39,597 nt of DNA from Clostridia bacterium (GTDB lineage Bacteria; Bacillota; Clostridia; Christensenellales; Aristaeellaceae), in NCBI GenBank assembly GCA_017937655.1, contig JAGBDE010000027.1, forward strand, positions 1 to 39,597. The letters run 5' to 3'. The notes below the pieces were generated by a model. The model saw only the letters and a program-made list of their open reading frames with translations, was not told where the DNA came from and searched no databases. Each line of letters starts with the position of its first letter. Position 1 is the first letter of the stretch. This document shows positions 15,622 through 23,275 of the stretch, piece after piece. Both the position numbers and the translations under genes were made by a program.

Positions 15622-15795
15622 TTACCCCCTCTTGTTTTCGCAGCTTTTGCGGAACCCGATGAAAACCAGCACGCAGCTGACCAGCGCCACCAGGATGGCC
15701 GCCCAGTCCGGCAGGGTCACCACAAACCGGTCCACCACCAAGAGGCATGCCAGCATGCACAGGCCAAGGACAGTAAAAATGTTACGCTTTTTCAT
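15622..15795 (-). CDS. Hypothetical small membrane protein
   Basis: A 57-residue protein with two transmembrane helices separated by a short VVTLPDW loop, ending in a basic CENKRG tail. I chose ATG at the complement of 15793-15795 because GAGG precedes it by six bases; an in-frame ATG four codons upstream has no such site. It starts just after the DUF2812 gene and is followed six bases later by another small membrane gene. Two-helix proteins of this size are common in PadR operons; function is unknown. Confidence 0.65.
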   Translation of the reverse strand: MKKRNIFTVLGLCMLACLLVVDRFVVTLPDWAAILVALVSCVLVFIGFRKSCENKRG

Positions 15796-15803
15796 ACTGC
15801 ACC

Positions 15804-16346
15804 TCACTCAAACAAATTGCCTTCGTTTTCCAGCTTTTGTTTCTTCTGGATGATCTTGATCAGGCCCTTGAACAGGAACGCCCCAAAGGCAATCCCGCCC
15901 AGGCCGACGAGCAGGTTGAGCCAGAAGCCATACTTGAGGCCAACAATCAGATTGGGCACCATGCCCACCAGTATGGCCAGGCAGCACATGATCAGCAGGG
16001 GGATGAACCGCTTGACGTATTTCAGCCGTGACTCCCGGTCAGAGAACAGGTCGAAAGAGCCGTCGGCGGTTTTTTTGCGGAAGCAGACCCAGTTTTTCAG
16101 GTTGCCGATGTGCTCCGCGCCGGTTTCCTCCACGAAGCGGATGTACTCCTGGCTTTCCGGATGATTCGGCCAATGGGGCAGCATTTCCATGCGGATGGTG
16201 TACTCCCCGGGCTGGGTGGGTTCAAAGTCGTAATAGCCAAAGCCAAAGGCCACAAGGGCTTTGCCCTGCCTGGCCATGTGATTCAGCCAGGCCTCTTCCT
16301 CCTCAAAATCCCAGGCAAAAAACATTTTGCGCACGCGCTCTCTCAT
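15804..16346 (-). CDS. DUF2812 domain-containing membrane protein
   Basis: A 180-residue protein of the DUF2812 family. The N-terminal soluble domain carries KMFFAWDFEEEEAWLNHMARQG, with the W-x-x-E-x-x-WLN-x-MA-x-G pattern typical of DUF2812, and a later WVCFRKK segment. Two transmembrane helices follow at about residues 113-133 and 138-158, then a basic helix. DUF2812 genes usually sit beside PadR regulators, and here the ATG overlaps the PadR stop codon by four bases (ATGA, 16343-16346). The role is unknown; the association suggests a PadR-controlled envelope response. Confidence 0.85.
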   Translation of the reverse strand: MRERVRKMFFAWDFEEEEAWLNHMARQGKALVAFGFGYYDFEPTQPGEYTIRMEMLPHWPNHPESQEYIRFVEETGAEHIGNLKNWVCFRKKTADGSFDLFSDRESRLKYVKRFIPLLIMCCLAILVGMVPNLIVGLKYGFWLNLLVGLGGIAFGAFLFKGLIKIIQKKQKLENEGNLFE

Positions 16347-16669
16347 CGCTCTTCCTCCTTCTTTCCAAGGGCTTCCCGGCCGTTTTTGACCAGTTCTTCC
16401 AGGCGGCGGACTTCCTCTTCCAGAACCGTCCTGCCAATTTTGGTGATGACGTACTCCTTCTTGTTGCGGTTGTCCAGTTCCCCGGGCAGGGCCTCGATCC
16501 AACCCTTGTCCTGCAGGTTGGTCAGCGCGCCGTACAGGGTGCCTGCCGCCAGCTTGACCCGGCCCTTGGACAGGATTTCCGTGTTGAGCATGATGCCGTA
16601 ACCATGCATGGGCTTGAGCAGGGACAGCAGAATGTAGTAAACGCCTTCGGTCAATGCGGGTGATGGCAT
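16343..16669 (-). CDS. PadR-family transcriptional regulator
   Basis: A 108-residue winged-helix repressor of the PadR-s1 type. ATG (complement of 16667-16669) follows AGGAGGAACGAAAC. The domain reads LTEGVYYILLSLLKPMHGYGI, then LAAGTLYGALTNLQDKGWIE, the helix-turn-helix with the conserved T/S-LYG/P-L-x-x-L-x-x-x-G-W/L-I signature. The wing is marked by KKEYVITKIGR, and a C-terminal dimerisation helix follows. It heads a five-gene minus-strand operon and very likely represses itself: near-perfect palindromes overlap its own promoter at 16685-16764. The inducer is unknown; family members respond to phenolics, drugs or envelope stress. Confidence 0.93.
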   Translation of the reverse strand: MPSPALTEGVYYILLSLLKPMHGYGIMLNTEILSKGRVKLAAGTLYGALTNLQDKGWIEALPGELDNRNKKEYVITKIGRTVLEEEVRRLEELVKNGREALGKKEEER

Positions 16670-16684
16670 GTTTCGTTCCTCCTT

Positions 16685-16704
16685 TATATCGACTACATGA
16701 TATA
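16685..16704. promoter_or_regulatory. Candidate PadR operator, imperfect palindrome downstream of the promoter
   Basis: TATATC at 16685-16690 and GATATA at 16699-16704 form a dyad with an 8-base centre between the promoter and the padR start, sharing half-sites with the two dyads upstream. Confidence 0.55.
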
Positions 16705-16717
16705 TTAGGTGTCCGAT

Positions 16718-16734
16718 ATATCGTTCGACGATAT
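16718..16734. promoter_or_regulatory. Candidate PadR operator, 17-bp palindrome
   Basis: ATATCGT at 16718-16724 and ACGATAT at 16728-16734 form a perfect dyad around TCG. It lies at about the transcription start of the padR promoter. Confidence 0.65.
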
Positions 16735-16735
16735 G

Positions 16736-16764
16736 ATTATATCGACCATCGATATAAATGTCAA
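16736..16764 (-). promoter_or_regulatory. Promoter of the padR operon with operator in the spacer
   Basis: Perfect TTGACA (complement of 16759-16764), 17-base spacer, perfect TATAAT (complement of 16736-16741). A 19-bp palindrome, TATATCGA at 16738-16745 and TCGATATA at 16749-16756, occupies the spacer and overlaps the -10 box, as expected of an autorepressor site. Confidence 0.88.
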
Positions 16765-16876
16765 TACCCATTTTCTCTTTTTTTGCACAAAAATTTCCTT
16801 TCACGGAAAAATCCCTTTCATCCGCCGTTTTCCCATATCTTCCCACTAAGGTTTTGGTTTCAATTCCTGCCACATG

Positions 16877-16885
16877 TGGTATACT
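16877..16885 (+). promoter_or_regulatory. Extended -10 promoter of the NrdD-tail-like gene
   Basis: TGGTATACT at 16877-16885, with no good -35 box, 43 bases upstream of the start at 16929. Confidence 0.5.
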
Positions 16886-16928
16886 TTCACTGTCCCAATC
16901 CCCTACATTTTGCAAAGGAGAGATTTCC

Positions 16929-17201
16929 ATGGCCTGCATTGTCAACGTTACCAACGGCCCCCTTGAGCAGCAGGAGATCGACGCATATATCGCCCGGGCT
17001 ATCGACAAATACGGCAGAGAACCCCGCCAGATCGACATCACTGTCGATGGCGATGAAGTTGAACTCCATTACCACTTCCCCAAGCAGCCCTTCCACCGCA
17101 TCCGCCGCATTACCGGCTACCTGGTGGGCACCCTGGACCGCTTCAACAACGGCAAGCGGGCCGAGGAAAAGGACCGCGTGAAGCACACCATCGCCCAGTA
17201 A
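16929..17201 (+). CDS. Small protein resembling the C-terminal tail of anaerobic ribonucleotide reductase (NrdD)
   Basis: A 90-residue protein. ATG 16929 follows AAAGGAGAGATTTCC. The N-terminal half is an alpha/beta segment with IDAYIARAIDKYGREP. The C-terminal half carries RRITGYLVGTLDRFNNGKRA followed by EEKDRVKH, which resembles the extreme C-terminus of class III anaerobic ribonucleotide reductases (R-x-x-GYL ... N-x-x-K ... RVKH). The cysteines of the NrdD zinc site and the glycyl-radical loop are absent, so it cannot be a reductase by itself. It may be a small protein that evolved from that tail, or a regulatory partner of NrdD. Assignment rests on motif similarity only. Confidence 0.7.
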   Translation: MACIVNVTNGPLEQQEIDAYIARAIDKYGREPRQIDITVDGDEVELHYHFPKQPFHRIRRITGYLVGTLDRFNNGKRAEEKDRVKHTIAQ

Positions 17202-17235
17202 ACCATGCGCCCGTTCCGCCCTCAAAAACTTTGAC

Positions 17236-17264
17236 TTGCAAAGTGGGCGGAATGGGCGTATAAT
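17236..17264 (+). promoter_or_regulatory. Promoter of the serS T-box transcript
   Basis: TTGCAA at 17236-17241, 17-base spacer, perfect TATAAT at 17259-17264, immediately upstream of the T-box leader. Confidence 0.8.
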
Positions 17265-17269
17265 CCTTT

Positions 17270-17497
17270 TCGTGGCAAAGATCGTGAAACCCGAAGCCCC
17301 TTCGCCTCAAGAGAGCAGCCGGCTGGTGCAAGGCTGCGGCGGATGCTTCGTTTCCATCACGGGAGCCATCCGGCGACGAGCCGGACGGGTGCGCCCGTTA
17401 AAGCGCGGAAAAGTGAAGGCATTTGCCTTAAGTCGGGTGGCACCGCGGAGCACGCTTCTCTCCGTCCCTGAGACCAATGGGTCTTTAGGGGCGTTTT
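17270..17497 (+). promoter_or_regulatory. T-box leader with probable serine (UCC) specifier controlling serS
   Basis: An AGAGAGCAG/GCTGGTGCAAGGCTGC stem I distal pattern occurs near 17311-17338. A candidate UCC specifier lies at 17353-17355, followed by A. The T-box core GGGTGGCACCGCGG is at 17435-17448. A terminator follows, with CGTCCCTGAGACC (17463-17475) pairing with GGGTCTTTAGGGGCG (17478-17492) and then TTTT. The leader should couple serS expression to uncharged tRNA-Ser. The core and terminator are clear; the exact specifier is inferred from position. Confidence 0.92.
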
Positions 17498-17524
17498 CAT
17501 TTATCATAAAGGAGGAACCACACC

Positions 17525-18796
17525 ATGCTTGACATCAAGCGCATCCGCCAGAATCCCCAGGAATTGATCGACGCCCTCAAGGCGCGCAACAAGGATATCT
17601 CCCTGGACGAATTCCTTGCACAGGACGAGGAACGCCGCGCTCTGCTGGCTTCCGTTGAGGAAAAGAAAGCCCTGCGCAACGCCACTTCCAAGAAGATTGG
17701 CGAGGCCAAGAAGCGGGGCGCAGACGCCTCCGAGACCGAGGCCATCATGGCTGAAATGCGCGCCCTGGGCGACGAAATTGCCGCCATGGACCAGAAGGTC
17801 AGCGAGCTGGACGACGCCATGAATCTGTTCCTGATGAGCGTGCCCAACTTCCCCAACGCTTCCGTGCCCCTGGGCAAGGACGACAAGGACAACATTGAGC
17901 AGCGCCGCTGGGGCACTCCCCGCGAGTTCAGCTGGGAGCCCAAGCCCCACTGGGACATCGGCACCGACCTGAAGATCCTGGACTTTGACACCGCCGCCAA
18001 GATCTCCGGCGCACGCTTCACCATCTACCGCGGCCTGGGCGCACGGCTGGAGCGCGCCGTCATCAACTTCTTCCTGAACACCCACGTGGAAGCCGGTTTT
18101 GACGAGGTCTATCCCCCCTACATGGTCACCCGCAGCACCATGACCGGCACCGGCCAGCTGCCCAAGTTCGAGGAGGACGCCTACAAGGTGGATCAGGACA
18201 CCTTCCTCATCCCCACCGCCGAGGTGCCCGTGACCAACATGTACCGGGAGATGATCCTGGACGGCGCACAGCTGCCCATCCGCCACTGCGCTTACTCCAG
18301 CTGCTTCCGTGCTGAGGCCGGCAGCGCCGGTCGCGACACCCGTGGCCTGATCCGTCAGCACCAGTTCAACAAGGTGGAGCTGGTGAAAATCGCCAAGCCC
18401 GACCAGAGCTACGATGAGCTGGAGACCATGACCCAGGCCGCCGAGCGCGTGCTGCAGCTGCTGGGCCTGCCCTACCGCGTGGTGACCCTCTGCACCGGCG
18501 ACATGGGCTTCAGCGCCGCCAAGACCTATGACATCGAGGTCTGGATGCCTTCCTACAACCGCTACGTGGAAATTTCCAGCTGCTCCAACTGCGAGGACTT
18601 CCAGGCTCGCCGCGCCGGCATCCGCTTCCGCGACAACCCCAAGGACAAGCCCCAGTTTGCCCACACCCTCAACGGCAGCGGCGTGGCCGTGGGCCGCACC
18701 GTGGCCGCCATCCTGGAAAACTTCCAGAACGAGGACGGCTCCGTCACCATCCCCGAGGCCCTGCGCCCCTACATGGGTTGCGACGTGATCAAGTAA
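17525..18796 (+). CDS. serS: Seryl-tRNA synthetase
   Basis: A 423-residue class II synthetase that charges tRNA-Ser. ATG 17525 follows AAAGGAGGAACCACACC. Residues 1-105 form the tRNA-binding antiparallel coiled coil ([20 protein letters not shown] onward). Catalytic motifs follow: TAEVPV at the serine pocket, motif 2 [21 protein letters not shown], the [15 protein letters not shown] segment, and motif 3 [17 protein letters not shown]. Length is normal. Expression is controlled by the serine T-box just upstream, and a hairpin terminator follows the stop, so it is monocistronic. Confidence 0.97.
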   Translation: MLDIKRIRQNPQELIDALKARNKDISLDEFLAQDEERRALLASVEEKKALRNATSKKIGEAKKRGADASETEAIMAEMRALGDEIAAMDQKVSELDDAMNLFLMSVPNFPNASVPLGKDDKDNIEQRRWGTPREFSWEPKPHWDIGTDLKILDFDTAAKISGARFTIYRGLGARLERAVINFFLNTHVEAGFDEVYPPYMVTRSTMTGTGQLPKFEEDAYKVDQDTFLIPTAEVPVTNMYREMILDGAQLPIRHCAYSSCFRAEAGSAGRDTRGLIRQHQFNKVELVKIAKPDQSYDELETMTQAAERVLQLLGLPYRVVTLCTGDMGFSAAKTYDIEVWMPSYNRYVEISSCSNCEDFQARRAGIRFRDNPKDKPQFAHTLNGSGVAVGRTVAAILENFQNEDGSVTIPEALRPYMGCDVIK

Positions 18797-18813
18797 AGTT
18801 TTACGAGAGTGTG

Positions 18814-18850
18814 CGGGGGTTCCCCCCTGCACCCCCGTTCTTTTCTTTTG
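18814..18850 (+). terminator. Probable terminator of serS
   Basis: CGGGGGT at 18814-18820 pairs with ACCCCCG at 18831-18837, followed by the T-rich TTCTTTTCTTTT. The T-rich tail is also the first arm of the adjacent inverted repeat unit. Confidence 0.6.
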
Positions 18851-18896
18851 TGTCAAAAGAAAAGAACCAAAAGAAAACCGCTTTCTACCCAGGTTG
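18837..18896 (+). repeat. Hairpin repeat, left copy of an inverted pair
   Basis: A 60-base unit containing a 14-bp hairpin (18837-18867, loop TGT) followed by AAAAGAAAACC and CTACCCAGGTTG. Its reverse complement recurs at 19288-19347 with about 51 of 60 bases identical. Several differences are compensatory within the stem, so structure is kept. Confidence 0.75.
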
Positions 18897-18934
18897 AATC
18901 ATGATATGAAGTTTGCATTTCATCAAGGAGGCGA

Positions 18935-19246
18935 ATGTTGTTGGATTACAAATTGAAATGCGACTGCGAAAATCGGATTGAAACGGAGATCAACAGCGTT
19001 CGTCAAGATGAAGAAATCCGAGGCTTTTTCTTTAGAGAAACAGAAAAAGGTGTGTATCTGGAGATGAAACCCGAACTTCCATATTATACTTGGGCACATG
19101 GTTCAAGGAAAGTAACCTGGTTCGCAACGAAATGGTATAAATGCAATGCATGCGGATGTCTATGGGAATACAACGAACCAGATTTTCCAGCAAAAGGGTT
19201 TGTACGGAAGTTCTCCTCGGGATCCTACCACGAAGGATTAGATTAA
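18935..19246 (+). CDS. Hypothetical AT-rich small protein with Cys pairs
   Basis: A 103-residue protein I do not recognise. Cysteines occur as C-x-C near the N-terminus (KCDCENR) and C-x-x-C-x-C later (KCNACGCLWEY), which could together bind zinc. Codon use is AT-rich, unlike the neighbours, and the gene is bracketed by inverted hairpin repeats, so it looks recently acquired. The start is unclear: AAGGAGG at 18926-18932 is only two bases from ATG 18935, while TTG codons at 18938 and 18941 have better spacing. No promoter is evident. It has the size and context of immunity-type or defence-island orphan proteins, but no motif supports a specific role. Confidence 0.65.
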   Translation: MLLDYKLKCDCENRIETEINSVRQDEEIRGFFFRETEKGVYLEMKPELPYYTWAHGSRKVTWFATKWYKCNACGCLWEYNEPDFPAKGFVRKFSSGSYHEGLD

Positions 19247-19287
19247 GAATTCAAACCAACAAAAAAAGAAACCAGCTTTTCACCCAT

Positions 19288-19347
19288 CGACCTGGGTAGA
19301 AGCTGGTTTTCTTTTGCTTCTTTTCTTTTCACTGAAAAGAAAAGAAG
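19288..19347 (-). repeat. Hairpin repeat, right copy of an inverted pair
   Basis: Reverse complement of the unit at 18837-18896, about 85% identical. The hairpin arm here is 19317-19347 with loop ACT. It lies between the AT-rich small gene and recQ. Confidence 0.75.
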
Positions 19348-19362
19348 AGAGGTTTTTCTTTG

Positions 19363-19393
19363 GTACTTTCTTTTTCACTGAAAAAGAAAGTAC
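19363..19393. repeat. Third hairpin of the same design at the recQ 3' end
   Basis: GTACTTTCTTTTTC and its complement form a 14-bp stem with an ACT loop, the same architecture as the neighbouring unit but different sequence. It abuts the recQ stop codon and may serve as its terminator. Confidence 0.6.
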
Positions 19394-21171
19394 TACTCCC
19401 CACGCTCAATCAGCCCCATCTCCATCAGCTTGCGGAGGATGGCGGTCTGGCTCCGCTGGTGGTTTGTGGCCATGGCGGCGTAGGTGGTGTCGTTTTCGAA
19501 TTCCCGGCGAAGGTTGGCTTCTTCCGCAGGGGTCCAGGGGGCGGTCTTTTTGGCCTTGCGGGCGGGGGCAGGGGCGGGAATGGGGTCGTCCGCATATTGC
19601 TCCATGGCCTCGTTGGGCTCCAGGCCGTCCCGGAGGACAGCAAGGAACAGGTCGCCGAATTGGGCGAGCTTGGCTTCGCCCACGCCGGACACGGACAGGA
19701 AATCCTCCCGGGTGCGGGGCCGCTTCTTGACCATATCGCGGAGGGACGCATCGGAGAAAACCAGGAACAGGGGCACGCCTTTACGGCCCGCCACAAGGGT
19801 GCGCAGGCGGCGCAGATTGTCCATCATGGCGGCCTCCCAGCCGGTCAGCTCCGGCTCCTTGGGCCGCTGCCGCTGGAGCTTGTCTGCGGCCCGCTTCACC
19901 GAGGGCGACGTCCTGCGGCCGCTGCCGGTATCCACCTCAAATTCCAGGCCTTCGCACACGGAGCAGTTGTCGCACTGGGCGGGCGCGTCCACCTCGCCGA
20001 AGTAGCGGAGCAGAAACTGCCTGAGGCAGGTCTTGCCGGTGGCGTAGTAGGTCATCTGCTTGAGCCGCTCCAGATCGCGCTTCTGGATCTCCTCCCGCTC
20101 CTTGGAACTCAGCTCCGGGTTGTCCTCGCTATGTTCAATCATCCATTTTGCGGTGATCACGTCCTGGCCGCTGTAAAGCAGCAGGCATTCCGCCGGATCA
20201 CCGTCCCGGCCGGCGCGACCCGCCTCCTGGTAGTAGCTTTCCAGGTTCTTGGGCATGTTGTAATGCACCACAAAGCGCACGTCGGCCTTGTCAATGCCCA
20301 TGCCGAAAGCGTTGGTGGCCACCATGATCCGCACCCGGTCCAGCTTGAAATTGTCCTGATTTTTCCGGCGCTCCGCGTCGCTGAGGCCGGCGTGGTATCG
20401 GGTGGCGGAATAACCCGCATCGTTGAGCCAGTCGCAGACCTGCTCCACGTTTTTCCGGGTGGAGCAGTACACAATGCCGCAGCTTTGGCCCATATCGTCC
20501 AGAAAACGGCACAGCATGCTCAGCTTGTTGGTGGGCTTGACGGACACAAACCGCAGGTTGGGGCGATTGTAGCCGGTGGTGGTGCAGAAGGGCTGATTCA
20601 GCTCCAGCATGCGGATGATGTCCTGCCTGACCTGCAGCGTGGCGGTGGCGGTGAACGCGCCCACCGGGGGACGCTTGGGCAGGGCATGCAAAAAGCCGGG
20701 GATGTGCAGATAGCTGGGCCGGAAGTCCTGTCCCCATTGGGAGACGCAGTGGGCCTCGTCCACGGCCACCAGGGAGATATCGGCCTCCCGGGCAAAGTCC
20801 AGGAACTGAGGCGTTTCCAGCCGTTCCGGCGCCACGTAGATAATCTTATACGCGCCGTTTCTGGCCCGGCGGATGGCCTCCTGCTGCTGGCCCGGGGTCA
20901 GGCTGGAGTTGATGTAGGCCGCGGCCACGCCGGAGGCCTTCAGGCTCATGACCTGATCCTTCATCAGGGCGATGAGGGGCGAGATGACCAGCGTAATTCC
21001 TGGCAGCAATAAAGCGGGCAGCTGATAGCAGATGGATTTGCCCGCACCGGTGGGCATAATGCCCAGGGTGTCGTGTCCGCTCATCAGCGCCCGAATCAGG
21101 TTCTCCTGTCCGTCCCGGAAGGAATCGTGACCGAAGATGGTTTTCAGCTTTTGTATCAGTTGTGTTTCCAC
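19393..21171 (-). CDS. recQ: ATP-dependent DNA helicase RecQ
   Basis: A 592-residue 3'-5' helicase used in recombination and repair of stalled forks. Helicase motifs: MPTGAGKSICYQLPAL (Walker A), AVDEAHCVSQWGQDFRPSYL (DEAH box and aromatic-rich loop), FTATAT, and QEAGRAGRDGDP (motif VI). The RecQ C-terminal zinc site is seen as CLRQFLLRYFGE and CDNCSVC, and an HRDC domain follows (PLFLVFSDASLRDM near residue 470). A basic C-terminal tail of about 70 residues extends beyond HRDC. I chose GTG at the complement of 21169-21171, one base after the stop of the upstream gene, because it aligns with family N-termini; a TTG further upstream lies inside that gene. No strong ribosome binding site is seen, so translation is probably coupled. 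Confidence 0.94.
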   Translation of the reverse strand: METQLIQKLKTIFGHDSFRDGQENLIRALMSGHDTLGIMPTGAGKSICYQLPALLLPGITLVISPLIALMKDQVMSLKASGVAAAYINSSLTPGQQQEAIRRARNGAYKIIYVAPERLETPQFLDFAREADISLVAVDEAHCVSQWGQDFRPSYLHIPGFLHALPKRPPVGAFTATATLQVRQDIIRMLELNQPFCTTTGYNRPNLRFVSVKPTNKLSMLCRFLDDMGQSCGIVYCSTRKNVEQVCDWLNDAGYSATRYHAGLSDAERRKNQDNFKLDRVRIMVATNAFGMGIDKADVRFVVHYNMPKNLESYYQEAGRAGRDGDPAECLLLYSGQDVITAKWMIEHSEDNPELSSKEREEIQKRDLERLKQMTYYATGKTCLRQFLLRYFGEVDAPAQCDNCSVCEGLEFEVDTGSGRRTSPSVKRAADKLQRQRPKEPELTGWEAAMMDNLRRLRTLVAGRKGVPLFLVFSDASLRDMVKKRPRTREDFLSVSGVGEAKLAQFGDLFLAVLRDGLEPNEAMEQYADDPIPAPAPARKAKKTAPWTPAEEANLRREFENDTTYAAMATNHQRSQTAILRKLMEMGLIERGE

Positions 21172-21172
21172 T

Positions 21173-22357
21173 TTAGTAGATGTATGCCAGAACGATGCCG
21201 CCCATGTTGTCAAAGCTGGCCTGGAAGCCCACGGCGGTGTTGGTCATGGGAACGGTGAAGCTGTCCTGGAACTCGTCCTCGCAGGGGATGCGGTAGATCT
21301 CATAGCGGAGGCTGCCGTCTTCGTACACCCGGATGTAGGGATGATCCATCAGGAACTCCACGTACTCCTCCAGGCAGTAGTCCATGGCCCGCATCACGGC
21401 GGCGTGGGGCTTGCCCACATAGCGGAACAGGTTCATGCGGCTGGTGATGCCGGTCTTATAGGTCTTGCTTTCCCAGCTGGGGTTGGGGAAACCGTCCACC
21501 GGGAAACGGAAGATGATGCCGTGCTTCCAGGCGTTTTCAATGAACCACTTGCCCCGGTCGCTCTCGGAGAACTTGCCCAGGTTTTCGCCGCTCTTGTACA
21601 AATCCATACGGAAGGCGAAGCCGGTCTCGTATTCGCTGGTGCCGGGATAGTTGACCTCTTTCTTGGCCTGGGCGATGAGGATATCGCCGGAGTACTTGTC
21701 GCTGAGGTCGGCCATTTTGTTTTCGAACATTTCGGTCTGTTCGGCGTTGGAGCGATAGCCTTCGCGGACCAGATAGCTGTCATAGCCGGCGGACTCTGCC
21801 TCGGTGATGAGGTTGTTCAGGGCCTCGTAGGCGGCGGGGAACAGCTTGACGGAGCTGGAATCCACCTGGATCTTATAGCCGCTGGTGGAGCCCACGCTGA
21901 TCAGGGAATCGTAGTTGTAATCGCCGGGCACGGAATGCCAGGGGTTGATGAGCACCATGCCGCCCAGCAGCAGATCGCCCCGGGAAAGGGTCACGTCCCG
22001 GGTGTTTTCCGGAACCAGCTTGCCCATGTCCTCCACCCGCCAGGTACCCTCGGCCAGGGTGCGCTCCCACACGGGCAGGTCGACAGCTTCCTCGCCCTCG
22101 CCCATGGGGTCGGAGAAGGCGTTTTGGCTGTTGCGGCGCTCGTTGAGATCTGCGTTGTACTGGATCTCCGCCTGTTCGTTCTGCTGGTCAATCATGTTGC
22201 GCTTTGCTACGATATCCTTGCCGATCGCCTGGTTGCAAAGATAATATGCGCCGTAGCACAGCACCACGGCCGCGGCAAGAATGGCGGTCACGCGCAGCAG
22301 GATGCGGTAGGGATCCTTCTTGAATTTATGGACGGAATCATTGGAATTGATCCGCAT
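21173..22357 (-). CDS. M15-fold peptidase homologue without zinc ligands (probable pseudoenzyme)
   Basis: A 394-residue membrane-anchored protein with a cytoplasmic N-terminus, one transmembrane helix at about residues 19-40, and an extracytoplasmic domain of the VanY/M15B D,D-carboxypeptidase fold. The region equivalent to the SEHxxGxxxD zinc motif reads SEYETGFAFR (residues 241-250): His is Tyr243 and Asp is Arg250. The EPWHFRYVG motif reads RMNLFRYVG, so the catalytic Glu and third zinc His are Arg307 and Leu310. All key residues are lost while the fold signatures YRS and FRYVG remain. It probably binds peptidoglycan without cleaving it. It lies between parB and recQ; recQ begins one base after its stop. 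Confidence 0.85.
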   Translation of the reverse strand: MRINSNDSVHKFKKDPYRILLRVTAILAAAVVLCYGAYYLCNQAIGKDIVAKRNMIDQQNEQAEIQYNADLNERRNSQNAFSDPMGEGEEAVDLPVWERTLAEGTWRVEDMGKLVPENTRDVTLSRGDLLLGGMVLINPWHSVPGDYNYDSLISVGSTSGYKIQVDSSSVKLFPAAYEALNNLITEAESAGYDSYLVREGYRSNAEQTEMFENKMADLSDKYSGDILIAQAKKEVNYPGTSEYETGFAFRMDLYKSGENLGKFSESDRGKWFIENAWKHGIIFRFPVDGFPNPSWESKTYKTGITSRMNLFRYVGKPHAAVMRAMDYCLEEYVEFLMDHPYIRVYEDGSLRYEIYRIPCEDEFQDSFTVPMTNTAVGFQASFDNMGGIVLAYIY

Positions 22358-22398
22358 GGCGATTCACCTCTTTCAGTGTTGTGCGGATGATGGCTGCA

Positions 22399-23256
22399 TC
22401 AGAGCAGCTTGCCAATCACTTCGTAAAGATGCTCCAGCTCTTCGGGGCTGCTATAGGATAGAACGATCTTGCCCTTCTTTTCATTGCCGGTGAGGGCGGT
22501 TTTCAGGCCCAGGGCCTCCCGCATGCAGTTCTGCAGGGTGCTCAGCTCGGGGGACAGTTCCCGGGCAGGGGTCTTCTTGGCGGGCTTGTCCTCGGGCTTC
22601 AGATTGTCGCCCCTGGCAATCTCTTCCAGTTTGCGCACAGAATAGCCTTCCGATACGCATTCCTCGGCCAGTTTGCGTTGCTGATTTTCATCGCTGAGGC
22701 CGGCCAGCACGCGGGCGTGGCCTGCGCTGAGTTCCCCGGCGGCCACCATGGCCAGCACGTCTTCCGGCAAAGTGAGCAGGCGCAGGCTGTTGGCGATGAC
22801 CGGGCGGCTCTTGCCCAGCTTCTGGCCCACCTGCTCCTGGGTGTAGCCGCATTCCTTCATCAGGGACTGAATGGCGTTGGCTTCTTCCACGGGGTTCAGA
22901 TCCTGGCGCTGCACGTTCTCAATGAGGGCGGCGGCCATCTGCTGCTCCGAGGTCATATCCCGGACGATGCAGGGCACGGTGGTCAGTCCGGCCAGGCGGG
23001 AAGCCCGATAGCGGCGCTCACCGGCCACGATGCTGAAGCGGCTGCCGTTTTCCACCACCAGAATGGGGCTGAGCACGCCGGCGGCCTTGATGCTTTCTGC
23101 CAGCTGCTGGAGGGCGTCCTCGTTGAATTCCTTGCGGGGCTGGCCCATATTGGGGTCGATGTCCTCAATGGGAATATCCCGCACTACAGTCTCGAAAATA
23201 TTATCGTTCTGGGGCAGAAGGACGTCCAGTCCCCGGCCCAATCCAGCTCGTTTCAT
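22399..23256 (-). CDS. parB: Chromosome partitioning protein ParB (Spo0J)
   Basis: A 285-residue DNA-binding CTP-dependent clamp that loads at parS sites and organises origin segregation. ATG (complement of 23254-23256) follows AAAGGAGCAACAGG. The start MKRAGLGRGLDVLL is diagnostic. The ParB nuclease-like/CTPase domain has AGERRYRASRLAGL, with ENVQRQDLNPVEEA following, and a helix-turn-helix is seen at YTQEQVGQKLGKSRPVIANSLR. The C-terminal dimerisation domain ends LYEVIGKLL. It follows parA by 19 bases. I found no parS palindrome in the window. Confidence 0.96.
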   Translation of the reverse strand: MKRAGLGRGLDVLLPQNDNIFETVVRDIPIEDIDPNMGQPRKEFNEDALQQLAESIKAAGVLSPILVVENGSRFSIVAGERRYRASRLAGLTTVPCIVRDMTSEQQMAAALIENVQRQDLNPVEEANAIQSLMKECGYTQEQVGQKLGKSRPVIANSLRLLTLPEDVLAMVAAGELSAGHARVLAGLSDENQQRKLAEECVSEGYSVRKLEEIARGDNLKPEDKPAKKTPARELSPELSTLQNCMREALGLKTALTGNEKKGKIVLSYSSPEELEHLYEVIGKLL

Positions 23257-23275
23257 CCTGTTGCTCCTTTAATGG

